Positions 51,932-61,704 of a DNA stretch of 64,000 bases are shown here, piece after piece. Position numbers and translations under genes: made by a program. Each line of letters opens with the position of its first letter. The stretch's first letter is position 1. The notes below the pieces were generated by a model that saw nothing but the letters and a program-made list of their open reading frames with translations, searched no databases and had not been told where the DNA came from. Source of the stretch: JAICWP01 sp035252015 (lineage in GTDB: Bacteria > Acidobacteriota > Terriglobia > Terriglobales > Acidobacteriaceae); contig DATFDP010000033.1 of assembly GCA_035252015.1 (NCBI GenBank), forward strand, positions 7,972 to 71,971, read 5' to 3'.

Positions 51932-53005
51932 TCACCTCGGAGGTTTCCTACTCATCAACCCAATGAACATCCGATAGAACCTGGCCGTATCCAAATCCGT
52001 CTGCACCTCTACCTTTTGCCTTGGTGCCTGTGGCTTATCTCGGTCGGTCCACGTCACCGTATTCCCATATCCCGCCCCTTCGTCGAGCTCAACCCCCATG
52101 TAGCGCGTCTCCTGTTTGGTAATGAGGCTCGGATCGACCCACGCCGCCGCCGTCAGTTCGTCCCACATGTAGTCGGCGCCCAGGCCCTGCTGGTAATAGC
52201 GCGCCAGGTAGTTTGCCAGGGGCGTTCCGCTCGCATTAATCTGCTGCATCATGGCCGGCGCGAGCCGGGTCTTGATGGAAATGTCGGTTGGTGTAGCGAC
52301 TATCTTCTTCCAGGGCGCCCGCAAAACAATTTCTGCCGCCTCCGGATCGAACCAGAAATTGAATTCGTGGCGCGGGTTATCGGCAAATTCAGGATCGGTA
52401 GTCTGCGGATTCAGGCTCCCTCCCATGAACACGAGTTCTTCCGCCAGTTCGGGAAACCGGGGGTCGAGGGTGATGGCCAGCGCCAGGTCGGTCATGGGAC
52501 CGCCGGCGTAGATGGTTACCTGGTGCGGATAACGCCGCACCGTGCGCACAAGAAAATGCGCCGCATCCTCGCCGAAAGGCTTGTTTGTCGGCTCTCCTTC
52601 CGGGAGCTTCGGAATCAGAAACGGCTCGTGCCACCAGCGCTCATCCCACGCGCCGGCGTAGGCCACCTTGCCATAGCGTTGCTGCCACAACTGGGCTTCG
52701 CTACGCCGGCGAAGCAGCGGAAACACTGCTCCCGGCACCACCGGGATTTCGGTTCGGCCAATGATCTCCAGCAGGCGCAGAATGTGGGCGACCTCTTCGT
52801 CGCGCCACTGGTCGCCGCTCACCACCGTTATGCCCAGCACCTCGGCCTGCGGCGATTGGATTAGCACCAGCGGGGCTTGTAGGTTGCTGCCCCCAGGCCC
52901 GGAGCAGTCCTCGTCAATAATTATTTTGCGCCGGCTTTGGCTCCATGCCAGCGCATTCGCCAGGAGTAGAAACAGAATTGCCGGCCATAGCCCTCGTTTT
53001 CTCAT
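51932..53005 (-). CDS. Exported nucleoside-hydrolase-like protein (most divergent paralogue)
   Basis: 357 residues, signal peptide ending AWSQ. The metal motif is the most degraded of the set: Asp31-Glu-Asp33 then Asn41-Leu42 (DEDCSGPGGSNLQAPL), so neither Asp of the DD pair survives. Trp-Asp again replaces His-Asp (YMWDELTAAAWVDPS). The fold segments MTDLALAI, VFMGGSLNP and HEFNFWFDPEAAEIVL remain. Separated from the next paralogue by 30 bp, so probably the distal gene of the transcript that includes the TonB-dependent receptor. Confidence 0.82.
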   Translation of the reverse strand: MRKRGLWPAILFLLLANALAWSQSRRKIIIDEDCSGPGGSNLQAPLVLIQSPQAEVLGITVVSGDQWRDEEVAHILRLLEIIGRTEIPVVPGAVFPLLRRRSEAQLWQQRYGKVAYAGAWDERWWHEPFLIPKLPEGEPTNKPFGEDAAHFLVRTVRRYPHQVTIYAGGPMTDLALAITLDPRFPELAEELVFMGGSLNPQTTDPEFADNPRHEFNFWFDPEAAEIVLRAPWKKIVATPTDISIKTRLAPAMMQQINASGTPLANYLARYYQQGLGADYMWDELTAAAWVDPSLITKQETRYMGVELDEGAGYGNTVTWTDRDKPQAPRQKVEVQTDLDTARFYRMFIGLMSRKPPR

Positions 53006-53035
53006 GCTGAGCTCAATCCCGGCACGCTGGCGGGC

Positions 53036-54160
53036 TTAGTGGCGCTCCGGCCGAGTCATCAATTCGACATACAGCTTGTAGAATTTTTGTGTATCCAGGT
53101 CGAACTGCACGTTGGCCAGGCGCTCATAGGGTGGCACCTGCGCCTTGGCATCCCAGAACAAGGTCTTTCCGTAGTCCGCTCCGTGGTCCGTGTCTATATC
53201 CATGTACATCTGCTTCTGCACGGAAATGATGGAAGGATCTATCAATGCCGCCGCGGCTATCTCGTCCCACATGTAACCAGGCAGGGAATACTTGTCCAGG
53301 TAGCGGGTGACCGGAGTGTTGGCTCTCGCGATCTCCGCCTGCATCTCTGTGGTGAACCGCGTCTTCACCGAAATATCAATGGGCGTAATGGTGACCTTCT
53401 TCCAGGGTGCGCGCAATACAATGCGCGCCGCCTCCGGATCAAACCACCAGTTGAATTCCCGCCGCGCGTCAATCGCCCCGGTGTCGATCGCGCCCTTATC
53501 CGCATATAAGCCGCTGCCCATCATTACGAATTCCTTGGCCAGGGTCGCCACCGAGGGATCAAGCTTCAGCGCCAACGCATAGTTGGTGAGCGGGCCGCCC
53601 GCCCACAGCACCACCTCGCCGGGATACTTGTGCACCATCGTGACTATGAATTCGGCAGCGGTTTCCGGCAGCGGCTTGGTGTGTGGTGAGCCTTCGGGCA
53701 AGGGCGGCACCACGTCGGGCGGGTGGTAGTGCTCTTCGTAAATGGTGGACCGGCGGGCAGGGAAGTAGTCCGTCCAGCAGCCCTTATAGGCGAACTTGCC
53801 ATACAGGGCTTCCCATCGCTCCGTCTCCTCCTTGGAATTGAGCAGGGGGAATTCGGCGCCCTGGATGACGGGCACATCGTTGCGCCCGGCGATTTCCACC
53901 GCGCGCAGAGCGTGCTGGGTCTCTTCCTTCACCCACTGGTCGCCGCTGACCGTGGTGACGCCCAGCACGTCAAACTTGTCAGATTGCAGGAAAACCAGGA
54001 TGGCCTGCTGGTCGCTGGTGCCCGGCCCGCGCGCATCCTGGTCTACGATGACCTTGATTTTCTGGGCAGCGCCAGGAATCGCCAGGCTGAATGCCAGCGA
54101 AGCCAACAGCCAGAGCCGGCACAGCCTCGCCTCAACATTTTTCCCCATCCTCCGCCGCAA
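53036..54160 (-). CDS. Exported nucleoside-hydrolase-like protein (atypical subfamily)
   Basis: 374 residues from the TTG at 54160, preferred to the ATG 12 bases inside because GGGAG lies five bases before the TTG while the ATG follows its GGAGG directly. Signal peptide ends GAAQ. Atypical motif: VIVDQDARGPGTSDQQAIL (Asp40, Asp42, Asp50-Gln51), SGDQW turn and YMWDEIAAAAL with Trp for His. Closest to the paralogue at 48819. It begins 18 bp after the TonB-dependent receptor gene, so it shares that transcript. Confidence 0.8.
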   Translation of the reverse strand: MRRRMGKNVEARLCRLWLLASLAFSLAIPGAAQKIKVIVDQDARGPGTSDQQAILVFLQSDKFDVLGVTTVSGDQWVKEETQHALRAVEIAGRNDVPVIQGAEFPLLNSKEETERWEALYGKFAYKGCWTDYFPARRSTIYEEHYHPPDVVPPLPEGSPHTKPLPETAAEFIVTMVHKYPGEVVLWAGGPLTNYALALKLDPSVATLAKEFVMMGSGLYADKGAIDTGAIDARREFNWWFDPEAARIVLRAPWKKVTITPIDISVKTRFTTEMQAEIARANTPVTRYLDKYSLPGYMWDEIAAAALIDPSIISVQKQMYMDIDTDHGADYGKTLFWDAKAQVPPYERLANVQFDLDTQKFYKLYVELMTRPERH

Positions 54161-54178
54161 GAGTTCTCCCGCCCCAGC

Positions 54179-57100
54179 CTAGAACTGCAGCTTCAGGGCA
54201 AACTGAATCACCCGCGGATTGTTCACCGTCTGGTTGATAACGCCAAAGCTGGAGGGCTCAGCTATATCTTGCATGCCGCCGGCGCTGGCCCCCCCACCCA
54301 GGAAGAACTGCGGGTGATTGAGCACGTTGAAGAACTCTGCACGGAAGTCTAACCCCATCTGCTCGCGCAGAAGGAAATGTTTGATAACGGATAGGTCAGT
54401 GTTGACAAAGCGAGGCCCGTAGACCGGCGTGCGGGGCGCGCTCCCCAATTCACCTCTCGGTGCCGACGCGAAAGCACAGGGGTTAAACCAGGCGGTAATA
54501 GTATGTACTTGTGTCGGGCAATTCGCACCTGAGCCACCCGGCTGATTCGGATCTCCCACCATGTTCGGTCGGTCACCGAGAGTGCTGCCGTTCCACTGGA
54601 AATTCACTCCTGATGCGTTCCCAGTGTCCACCACATAAAGTGGGAATCCGGAGGTAGCCTTTTCAATCACATCCACTTCCCAGTTGCCGAGAACGGCATT
54701 GGCCGCTCCATTCCAATTGGCTCCGAAATGCTTGCCTTTGCCGAAAGGTAAGTTGTAAAGAAAACTAGCCGTGAACTGGTGGTTAAGGTTGAGAGAGGAG
54801 AGGCCCCAATCAAGTTTTTGAGTTCCGGGCAGCGGCCAATAGACTCCGCCGGGCGAAGTCCCTACCCCATCAGGAAGTCCCGAATCATAGGTGCGGGAGT
54901 AGGTATAGCCGAGCAGCGCGTACAGGCCATGACGCGCGCTCTTAGTTTCCAGTTTGACCTGCAGCGAATTATAGTGCGCCCGGCCCACGTCATTGCTGTT
55001 GTTGATCAGAAAGAAGTTCGGATATGGGACGGTAGTCGTGCTTAGCCCACAGCCCAGGGTGTAACCGGGCACCGCGCCACAAGCGGTCGGAGACGTTATG
55101 TTCAGATTCAGCCCGTCCACCAGAATGTGACTGCTGCGGGAACCTGCATAACCAACCGTCAGCACCGCGTTTCCTGGCAATTGGCGTTCAAAGTTGGCGT
55201 TGAACTGCTGAATCATTCCCTGCTTGAAGTTCAGATTTTGCGTCTGTATCGTGCCGGGAAAGGCGGCCGGATTTGGAGGGGAAGTGATTACAGGGAGGAA
55301 ACTGCGACTGAAACCGCAATTGAGAGTAGTGTTTCCGAAAGGGCAAAGCCCGAAGAAGTTGTCCGCTTCGGCCAAGTAGGGCGGGTTCTCCCACAAGCCC
55401 TGAGCTCCCTGGTTCCAGGACGAATCGTGAAAAATGGCATAGCCGGCACGGATTGCCGTGTTCTGGCTGCCCATAGGCTTCCAGGCCAGGCCAATCCTGG
55501 GCTCGAAAGCGGTTTTGTCAAACTGCAGACCCACACTGCCATCGCTGGGCACGCAGATGGTGCAACCAGCCACGTTCGAAAGCGGACCGGTGACCAGCAG
55601 CCTGCCTGTCGGGAAGTCGAAATTGGCTTGGCGGTTGTGGGCTTCCGTAATAGGAGTAACCAAAGCCCAGGCCAAGCCGATGTTGACGGTCAGGTCCTTG
55701 GTCGCCCGCCAGTCATCCTGCACGAAGGGCCGGAACATCTTCCAGCGGCGGCCGGTAGTGGCTCCCAGGAAAGTCTGGTCGTGTATGGTTCCCAACACTT
55801 GCCCCAGCAGCATGTCTGCGGCGGCATCGCCGGTGGCGCTTCCGAAATCAAGAACAAAGCCATCCTGGAACGCGTTGGTCTCCACATTCATCTGTTGGGC
55901 TCGGATCTGGCCGCCCACCTTGATGTCGTGTTTGCCGCGAATCATGTCGAAGGAATCTGAAATGGAGAAGACGTTGGTTCCGCCTTGAAATGGAGCAAAC
56001 CCGCGATCACCCAGACCCCAATAGGGTCCCACAAGCATCGCCGACAACCCACAGCTCATGCAGTCGGTCCCCGACTGTGACAATCCCTGCGGCGCGCCTG
56101 GACAGCTGCTGTCCAGGTCAGCGCCTTGGAGGCCGAGCTTGGCGGCTTCGCAGCTCTTGTCGCCGAAGGAAAGGATGTGGTTAAAAATCCGGTTGAAGCC
56201 GGCATTGAACTGGTTGACCGTGCGGTCGGAAAACACGTGCGTCTCCGACACTGCCACGTTACGCCCGTGATTAGTGATGTTCTGCGTGCTGGCGAAGGCG
56301 CTGGCTGCCGCAAACCCCGGTGTACCTCCGGGAATGAACGATGTTGCCTGGTCATAGCTGAAGCGCGCAAAAACAGAGTCTTTCGGAGAAAAGTTGTGGT
56401 CCACGCGAACATCAAATTCGTTTTCGTCCAACCGGCGCACCGGAACATTCGCGTAGTTCGTCCCCAGCGCGTTGAATGTGTTGCTCGCGTCCGGATACAA
56501 GTCGATCAATCGCTTGCCAACCGGATCAAACAGGGCTGACGGAATTATGTTGCACGCTGTGCCTACTGCCTGGCCGCCGTGAGAGTTGATCGGCTCGGGC
56601 GTCGTTGTGCCAGGTACACACTGGAAATTTTTAGGGTCGCCTCCCGTGGCGTAAGGATTAGTGAGAAGGCCGGTGATGAAGGGATCGTTCGTGAAATCTC
56701 CATTCTTCATGTTCGGCGTCGGAATCGTGCCTATGAAGGGAATGCCGTGCCGCTGCCTCTTACCCTGGTAGTCGGCGAAAAAGAAAGTCTTGTCCTTTCG
56801 AATGGGCCCACCCAGAGCTCCGCCGAACTGGTTGAGATTGAATTGCTCCCGGCTGGCGGCAAAAAAGCTGCGCGCGTCCAGCTTGGTATTGCGGAAGAAC
56901 TCGAACACCGAGCCGTGGAAGTTGTTAGTGCCCGACTTGGTGGTTACCAGCACCGTTGGACCCGCGCGCGTGCCATATTCCGCGGAATAGTTGAAGGTCA
57001 GAACCTTGAATTCCTGGATGGCGTCAATGGAGGGCAGAATGGCGATGCCACCGGCGGTCAACTCATTGTTGTCGTTGCCGTCAAGCAGCCAATCGGTGGC

Positions 57101-57694
57101 TGAGGCGCGCGAGCCGCCTACCGAGAGCGAATAGGTTCCGCGGGCCGAAACTTCGCTGCTGGGGCCGCCGTTGAAGAAACTCTGCGGGTTGGTTTCCTGT
57201 GTCGTACCGGGCGTCAGTGTGGCCAATTGCACAAAGTCGCGGCCGTTCAGCGGCAGTTGCGCCACCTGTTGCGAAGTGATCACCTGGCCCAGAGTCGGGT
57301 CCGATGTTTGAACCGCTACTGGCGTGGCGCTTACTTCTACCGTCTGGGTAACCGATGCCGGCGGCAAGGTGAAATCCAGTTCGCGGTGTTCGTCCACCTG
57401 CAGACGCAGATTAGTCTGAGTCACCGTTTGGAAGTTCGCCATGGAGACCTTGACCGAGTAGGACCCCACCGGCAGCAGCGGGATCAGATAGTGCCCGGTT
57501 TGGTCGGTGGTGGCATCCCGGGACAGGCCGGTCCCCAGCGCGGTTACCGTGACCTTGGCGCCCGCGATTACCGATCCGGTCGTGTCCGCGACCGTGCCGA
57601 AGAAACTGCTCGTCGCCTGCCCGTTTAGAAACGGACAGGCGGCCAGCACAAATGTGCATAGCAATGCTCTCCACAAGGTACGGTTAGCCAGCAT
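54179..57694 (-). CDS. Oar-like TonB-dependent receptor with carboxypeptidase-regulatory domain
   Basis: 1171 residues with a signal peptide ending NGQA. A carboxypeptidase-regulatory Ig domain lies at about 28-115 (SVIAGAKVTVTALGTGLSRD). A plug domain follows at about 125-290 (LPLNGRDFVQLATLTPGT, SVGGSRASATDWLLDGNDNN, YSAEYGTRAGPTVLVTTKSG). The remainder is a beta-barrel ending VIQFALKLQF with the C-terminal aromatic. It is a ligand-gated outer-membrane importer. Transcriptional linkage to the nucleoside-hydrolase paralogues suggests nucleosides or glycosides as ligand, which is inference. Confidence 0.93.
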   Translation of the reverse strand: MLANRTLWRALLCTFVLAACPFLNGQATSSFFGTVADTTGSVIAGAKVTVTALGTGLSRDATTDQTGHYLIPLLPVGSYSVKVSMANFQTVTQTNLRLQVDEHRELDFTLPPASVTQTVEVSATPVAVQTSDPTLGQVITSQQVAQLPLNGRDFVQLATLTPGTTQETNPQSFFNGGPSSEVSARGTYSLSVGGSRASATDWLLDGNDNNELTAGGIAILPSIDAIQEFKVLTFNYSAEYGTRAGPTVLVTTKSGTNNFHGSVFEFFRNTKLDARSFFAASREQFNLNQFGGALGGPIRKDKTFFFADYQGKRQRHGIPFIGTIPTPNMKNGDFTNDPFITGLLTNPYATGGDPKNFQCVPGTTTPEPINSHGGQAVGTACNIIPSALFDPVGKRLIDLYPDASNTFNALGTNYANVPVRRLDENEFDVRVDHNFSPKDSVFARFSYDQATSFIPGGTPGFAAASAFASTQNITNHGRNVAVSETHVFSDRTVNQFNAGFNRIFNHILSFGDKSCEAAKLGLQGADLDSSCPGAPQGLSQSGTDCMSCGLSAMLVGPYWGLGDRGFAPFQGGTNVFSISDSFDMIRGKHDIKVGGQIRAQQMNVETNAFQDGFVLDFGSATGDAAADMLLGQVLGTIHDQTFLGATTGRRWKMFRPFVQDDWRATKDLTVNIGLAWALVTPITEAHNRQANFDFPTGRLLVTGPLSNVAGCTICVPSDGSVGLQFDKTAFEPRIGLAWKPMGSQNTAIRAGYAIFHDSSWNQGAQGLWENPPYLAEADNFFGLCPFGNTTLNCGFSRSFLPVITSPPNPAAFPGTIQTQNLNFKQGMIQQFNANFERQLPGNAVLTVGYAGSRSSHILVDGLNLNITSPTACGAVPGYTLGCGLSTTTVPYPNFFLINNSNDVGRAHYNSLQVKLETKSARHGLYALLGYTYSRTYDSGLPDGVGTSPGGVYWPLPGTQKLDWGLSSLNLNHQFTASFLYNLPFGKGKHFGANWNGAANAVLGNWEVDVIEKATSGFPLYVVDTGNASGVNFQWNGSTLGDRPNMVGDPNQPGGSGANCPTQVHTITAWFNPCAFASAPRGELGSAPRTPVYGPRFVNTDLSVIKHFLLREQMGLDFRAEFFNVLNHPQFFLGGGASAGGMQDIAEPSSFGVINQTVNNPRVIQFALKLQF

Positions 57695-57839
57695 AATTTC
57701 CCCCGCTCGGCCGCCTCGTGCCGAATCGCCATTTCAATTCGTTGATTTATACCCCACTAAACATGGAGCAGGCGCCTGCTGCGGCTGACGCTGCCCTCCG
57801 GAGCCCGTGTTTGAATCGTCTTAAGAATCGCAGTTGCGC

Positions 57840-57868
57840 AATTTTCCTCGTGCCGCGCCCCTTGTCAA
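57840..57868 (-). promoter_or_regulatory. Sigma-70-type promoter for the TonB receptor transcript
   Basis: On the minus strand, TTGACA (complement of 57863-57868), a 17-bp spacer and AAAATT (complement of 57840-57845) give a perfect -35, ideal spacing and a partial -10. It lies about 145 bp upstream of the receptor ATG. The rest of 57695-57989 shows no gene. Confidence 0.6.
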
Positions 57869-57989
57869 GCAAAAAATCGCTTTTTACTCCGCCACTTCCG
57901 TGGATAGGCGCAGGCCATGCCTTGCGGACCGCCTACTCTTGAAGGATTCAACCGGTCTCACAGATCCTTAGGGCGGGGTGGAAGCGTAA

Positions 57990-58925
57990 CTATTGTGGGG
58001 CTTGGGCCGCCCAGGCTGCATCAAAGCGCGCACGATCATAAAAAGACTTCTGTGTGCCCACTGCCGTGGTGGAGAGCCCGGCATAAAGGTTGGCCCGGCG
58101 CAGGGCCTCCCGTTCCGCTAATCCCTCCCCCAGGAATACTGCGAAACTTCCGATAAATGCGTCACCTGCCCCTGTGCTGTCAATACTGCATACAGGAAAT
58201 GCGGGCAGATGTTCGCGCCCGTCCTTCCCGGCCAACAGGCACCCATTCGCCCCCAGCGTGATGATCACCCGGCGAATTCCGGCAGCGAGCAGGTTGTCGG
58301 CACATTTTTCCGCTTCGGTGAGGTTTCCTACCGGCATCCCGGTTATGGTTGCGGCCTCGGTCTCGTTGGGAACAAAGTAGTCGAGCCCGGACAGCGCTGC
58401 CATCTTCACCGTCTGGCCGGGCGCCGGGTTCAGGATGCAGCGGATGCCGTGCTTGTGCGCGAAGGAGATGGTGTAATAAACCGTGGGCAACGGAATTTCG
58501 AACTGTAGGACGATGCAGTCGGCGCTGCGCAGCGCCTCCGCTGCCGCGTCCACATCCGCCGGTTTCAGCGCGTCGTTTGCTCCCTTCACCACGAAAATCC
58601 GGTTCTGCCCGTTCGGCTCCACGAAAATCGGTGCCACCCCACTGGACATCCCTTCCACCTGCTTCACGTGGGTGACGTTGATCCCCTGCTTTTTGAAATT
58701 TTCAATAGTCGCCGGGCCGAACAGGTCGCTGCCTACCCGCGCCACCATGATTACCTCTCCGCCGCAGAGGCGTGCCGCCACCGCCTGATTGGCGCCTTTG
58801 CCCCCGAAACCAAGATCGAATTTCTGTCCGAAAATTGTTTCTCCAGGTTTTGGGAACTGATCGGTGAAGGTGGTGAGATCAATATTGGCGCTTCCTACTA
58901 CTGCGATTCGAGGGCGCTTCGCCAT
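57990..58925 (-). CDS. rbsK: Ribokinase
   Basis: 311 residues, complete PfkB fold: VVGSANIDL at the N-terminus, FGGKGANQAVAARLCGGEVI (signature 1), ILNPAPGQ, VPNETEA and DSTGAGDAFIGSFAVFL (signature 2 with the catalytic Asp). It phosphorylates ribose or a close pentose at O5 in the cytoplasm. With deoxyribose-phosphate aldolase 3 kb away, deoxyribokinase activity is also possible. Divided from the aldehyde dehydrogenase by a 380-bp gap. Confidence 0.92.
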   Translation of the reverse strand: MAKRPRIAVVGSANIDLTTFTDQFPKPGETIFGQKFDLGFGGKGANQAVAARLCGGEVIMVARVGSDLFGPATIENFKKQGINVTHVKQVEGMSSGVAPIFVEPNGQNRIFVVKGANDALKPADVDAAAEALRSADCIVLQFEIPLPTVYYTISFAHKHGIRCILNPAPGQTVKMAALSGLDYFVPNETEAATITGMPVGNLTEAEKCADNLLAAGIRRVIITLGANGCLLAGKDGREHLPAFPVCSIDSTGAGDAFIGSFAVFLGEGLAEREALRRANLYAGLSTTAVGTQKSFYDRARFDAAWAAQAPQ

Positions 58926-59223
58926 ATAAGGCAGTGTGAGGAACGCCGAGTCTATTCAGGCTGACCTTCTGCTGTCAACTAAGGCTTTTCCTCCTAACCC
59001 GGCACCCAGGTTCGACTGCTCATACTCGAACTGAGACTTAGGGGAGCCGAATTGGACCAAAGTGCGGTAAGAAATTAAATCACGTGGCGACGGATAGGTT
59101 CTTGGCTTGAACAATAGACACACCAGCCGCGAAGCAATGCACGAATGTAGCCTTTAGCGTAAGCCGCTCCGTACAAGGGATCAGAATAGTGGATCATCTA
59201 GGCCACGGATATCTCTATGGAAG

Positions 59224-59243
59224 CCCCGGACTTTAGTCCGGGG
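59224..59243. repeat. Perfect palindrome CCCCGGACTTTAGTCCGGGG (REP-like)
   Basis: A 9-bp stem with a 2-nt centre. A related word, GGGGCTTTAGCCGG, follows near 59265. Such C/G-flanked TTTAG hairpins behave like REP elements. The remaining gap (58926-59304) contains no gene I can support. Confidence 0.6.
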
Positions 59244-59304
59244 TTATGAGCCACGAAAACGCATTGGGGCTTTAGCCGGCTGGAAGTGTTTGCCGGAGTT
59301 GCCT

Positions 59305-61683
59305 TCATTCCCCGTACGGCACCCAGATGTTTTTCACTTGTGTGGCGTGTTCCAGGAACCACCGTCCTTCGCCTTGCTGGGCATTGAACCAATCAATGGT
59401 TCGGCCATCATTTGTAAACACTTGTTTCAAGTTTCCAATCGAGAGCGCTTTGGACGATGCCGCACACTCACCGCCCGCAAAGCTCCAGATGGCATCCACA
59501 TCGTCATGTTCCGCCAGCGTCTTCAGCAGGTCAGCCCTGCGTCCGCTCACAAAATTCACAGCTCCGCTAGGCAGATCGCTGGTGTCGAAGAGCTGGTAGA
59601 GATCTCCAATGATCAGTGGATACGCCTCCGATGGAACCGCCACCACCGTGTTGCCCGCTGCTATGGCCGGCAGCACCAGCGAGAGCAGCCCCAGAAGCGG
59701 CGCTTCGTCGGGCGCGACGATCCCTACTGTTCCCACCGGCTCATTCATGGCCATGGCAATCATGCGGAATGGAGGATTGTGTACCGCTCCTTCGAATTTA
59801 TCCGCCCAGGCGGCATAAGAAAAAATTCGCTCGATGCCGGCTGCGACTTCCTTTTTGGCCTGCTTCTGCCCCACGGCCGCGCCCAGCCGGCGCGCGATCT
59901 CCTCCTGCCGCAGCGAGAGATTTTCCGCGACGTAGTACAAAACCTGCGCCCGTGTGTGCGCGGTCGCTTTTGACCAATTCGCGGCCTTGCGGGCTGCCTC
60001 CACCGCGTTGCGTATGTCTTTTCGGTTTCCCAGCGGCGCTTCGCCCAGCAAATCGCCCGTCGGGTTGCGCACTTCCATGCTGTAACCCGAATCTGGGCGC
60101 GTCTGCTTGCCGCCGATGTACAGCTTTACCGTGCGGTCAATCATGGCCTGGGCTGCCGTCTCGCGCGTTGCCGAACCACTGGGTGCCTCCGTCGCCTTCA
60201 GCTGAGGGGCATTCTTAAACCAGGCAGGCTCCAGGTATTCCCGCAGTCCCTCCCGGCCACCCTCGCGCCCGTAACCGCTTTCGCGATACCCGCCAAATCC
60301 GCAGGAGGCATCAAAAAAGTTGGTGCAGTTCACCCACACCACGCCCGCCTTCAGTTGCGCTGCCACGTGCAGAGCCACGTTGATGCTTTCACTCCAGACG
60401 CAGGCCGCCAGCCCGTAGACGGTGTTGTTAGCTAGCTCTACTGCCTCCGCTGGTGTGCGGAAAGTCATGGCTGCCAGCACGGGACCAAAAATTTCCTGCT
60501 GCGCCACCGTGGAAGTCGGGTGCACGTTGCTCAGCAAGGTAGGCGGAAAGTAGAGCCCACGTGACGGCACCTCAGTTTGCGGCTGCCAGCACGTGGCGCC
60601 TTCCGCCACTCCCTGTTCCACCAGGCGGCGAATGCGCTCCAGTTGCACCGGCGCGACGATGGCCCCGATATCAATCCCCTTATCCAGCGGCGGGCCGATG
60701 CGCAAAGTGCTCATACGGTCCCGAATCTTGCCGATAAGAACCTCGGCAATGCTCTCTTGCATCAGCAGCCGCGAACCTGCGCAGCAGACCTCGCCCTGGT
60801 TGAACCAGATGGCGTCTACCAGGCCTTCCACCGCGCTGTCCAGGTCGGCGTCTTCAAAAACCACGAACGGTGACTTGCCGCCCAACTCCAGCGACAGCCG
60901 TTTGTGAGTATCGGCAGTGGCTCGGCGGATGGCCCGCCCCACCTCGGTGGAGCCGGTGAACGCAATTTTGTCCACCTCGGCATGCTTCACCAGCGCTTCG
61001 CCCGTCGAGCCGTCGCCGGTCACAATGTTGACCACCCCCGCGGGCAAGCCGATCTCCTGGCAGATTTCCGCGAAGGCCAGCGCGGTCAGCGGCGTAAACT
61101 CCGCCGGCTTCAGCACCACGGTGTTTCCCGTTGCCAGCGCCGGCGCAATCTTCCACGCCAGCATGAGCAGGGGAAAATTCCAGGGAATGATCTGCCCCAC
61201 TACGCCACAGGCGTTGTAGCCCGGAAATTCTTTCTCCAGAAGCTGCGCCCAGCCCGCGTGATGATTGAAATGGCGGGCGACTAGTGGTACATCAATATCG
61301 CGGCTCTCCCGGATGGGCTTGCCATTGTCCATTGTTTCCAGAACGGCAAGGCGCCGCGAGTGCCGCTGTACCGCGCGCGCCAAGGCATAGAGAAACCGGG
61401 CACGCTGATTCGGCTTCAGCTTCTGCCAATTCGGCAGTGCGTTCCTTGCCGCCTGCACCGCAGAATCAACATCAGCGGCCGAACCCTGCGCCACGCTGGC
61501 CAGATTTTCGCCGGATGCCGGATCGGTTGTGTCGAAGAACTGGCCTCCCACCGGCTGCCGCCACTCTCCGCCAATAAAATGCCCGAAGCGACGCTCGTGG
61601 CCCTCCAGCCACGTCAGCGCCTCTTTCGGATCTTCCGGCGCCAGCCCGTATTCCATGGTCAGGAATTTTTCTGCAATGCTCAT
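59305..61683 (-). CDS. Tandem aldehyde dehydrogenase, ALDH16-like
   Basis: 792 residues, two ALDH modules. Module 1 (about 30-490) is complete: IPWNFPLLMLAWKIAPALAT, FTGSTEVGRAI, general base Glu266 (LELGGKSPF) and nucleophile Cys300 or 301 (NQGEVCCAGS). Module 2 (about 520-792) is shorter, has IVAPDEAPLLGLLSLVLPAI and lacks a recognisable nucleophile Cys. That is the ALDH16 architecture, in which the second module is structural. It oxidises aldehydes with NAD(P). Next to deoxyribose-phosphate aldolase (21 bp apart), acetaldehyde is the obvious substrate. Confidence 0.88.
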   Translation of the reverse strand: MSIAEKFLTMEYGLAPEDPKEALTWLEGHERRFGHFIGGEWRQPVGGQFFDTTDPASGENLASVAQGSAADVDSAVQAARNALPNWQKLKPNQRARFLYALARAVQRHSRRLAVLETMDNGKPIRESRDIDVPLVARHFNHHAGWAQLLEKEFPGYNACGVVGQIIPWNFPLLMLAWKIAPALATGNTVVLKPAEFTPLTALAFAEICQEIGLPAGVVNIVTGDGSTGEALVKHAEVDKIAFTGSTEVGRAIRRATADTHKRLSLELGGKSPFVVFEDADLDSAVEGLVDAIWFNQGEVCCAGSRLLMQESIAEVLIGKIRDRMSTLRIGPPLDKGIDIGAIVAPVQLERIRRLVEQGVAEGATCWQPQTEVPSRGLYFPPTLLSNVHPTSTVAQQEIFGPVLAAMTFRTPAEAVELANNTVYGLAACVWSESINVALHVAAQLKAGVVWVNCTNFFDASCGFGGYRESGYGREGGREGLREYLEPAWFKNAPQLKATEAPSGSATRETAAQAMIDRTVKLYIGGKQTRPDSGYSMEVRNPTGDLLGEAPLGNRKDIRNAVEAARKAANWSKATAHTRAQVLYYVAENLSLRQEEIARRLGAAVGQKQAKKEVAAGIERIFSYAAWADKFEGAVHNPPFRMIAMAMNEPVGTVGIVAPDEAPLLGLLSLVLPAIAAGNTVVAVPSEAYPLIIGDLYQLFDTSDLPSGAVNFVSGRRADLLKTLAEHDDVDAIWSFAGGECAASSKALSIGNLKQVFTNDGRTIDWFNAQQGEGRWFLEHATQVKNIWVPYGE

Positions 61684-61704
61684 TCGTCTTGGCTCACTGT
61701 TCCG

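Noticed and set aside
46486..54160. Hydrolase paralogues as pseudogenes
   Set aside because: All have intact frames, signal peptides and the same substitutions, which decay would not produce independently.
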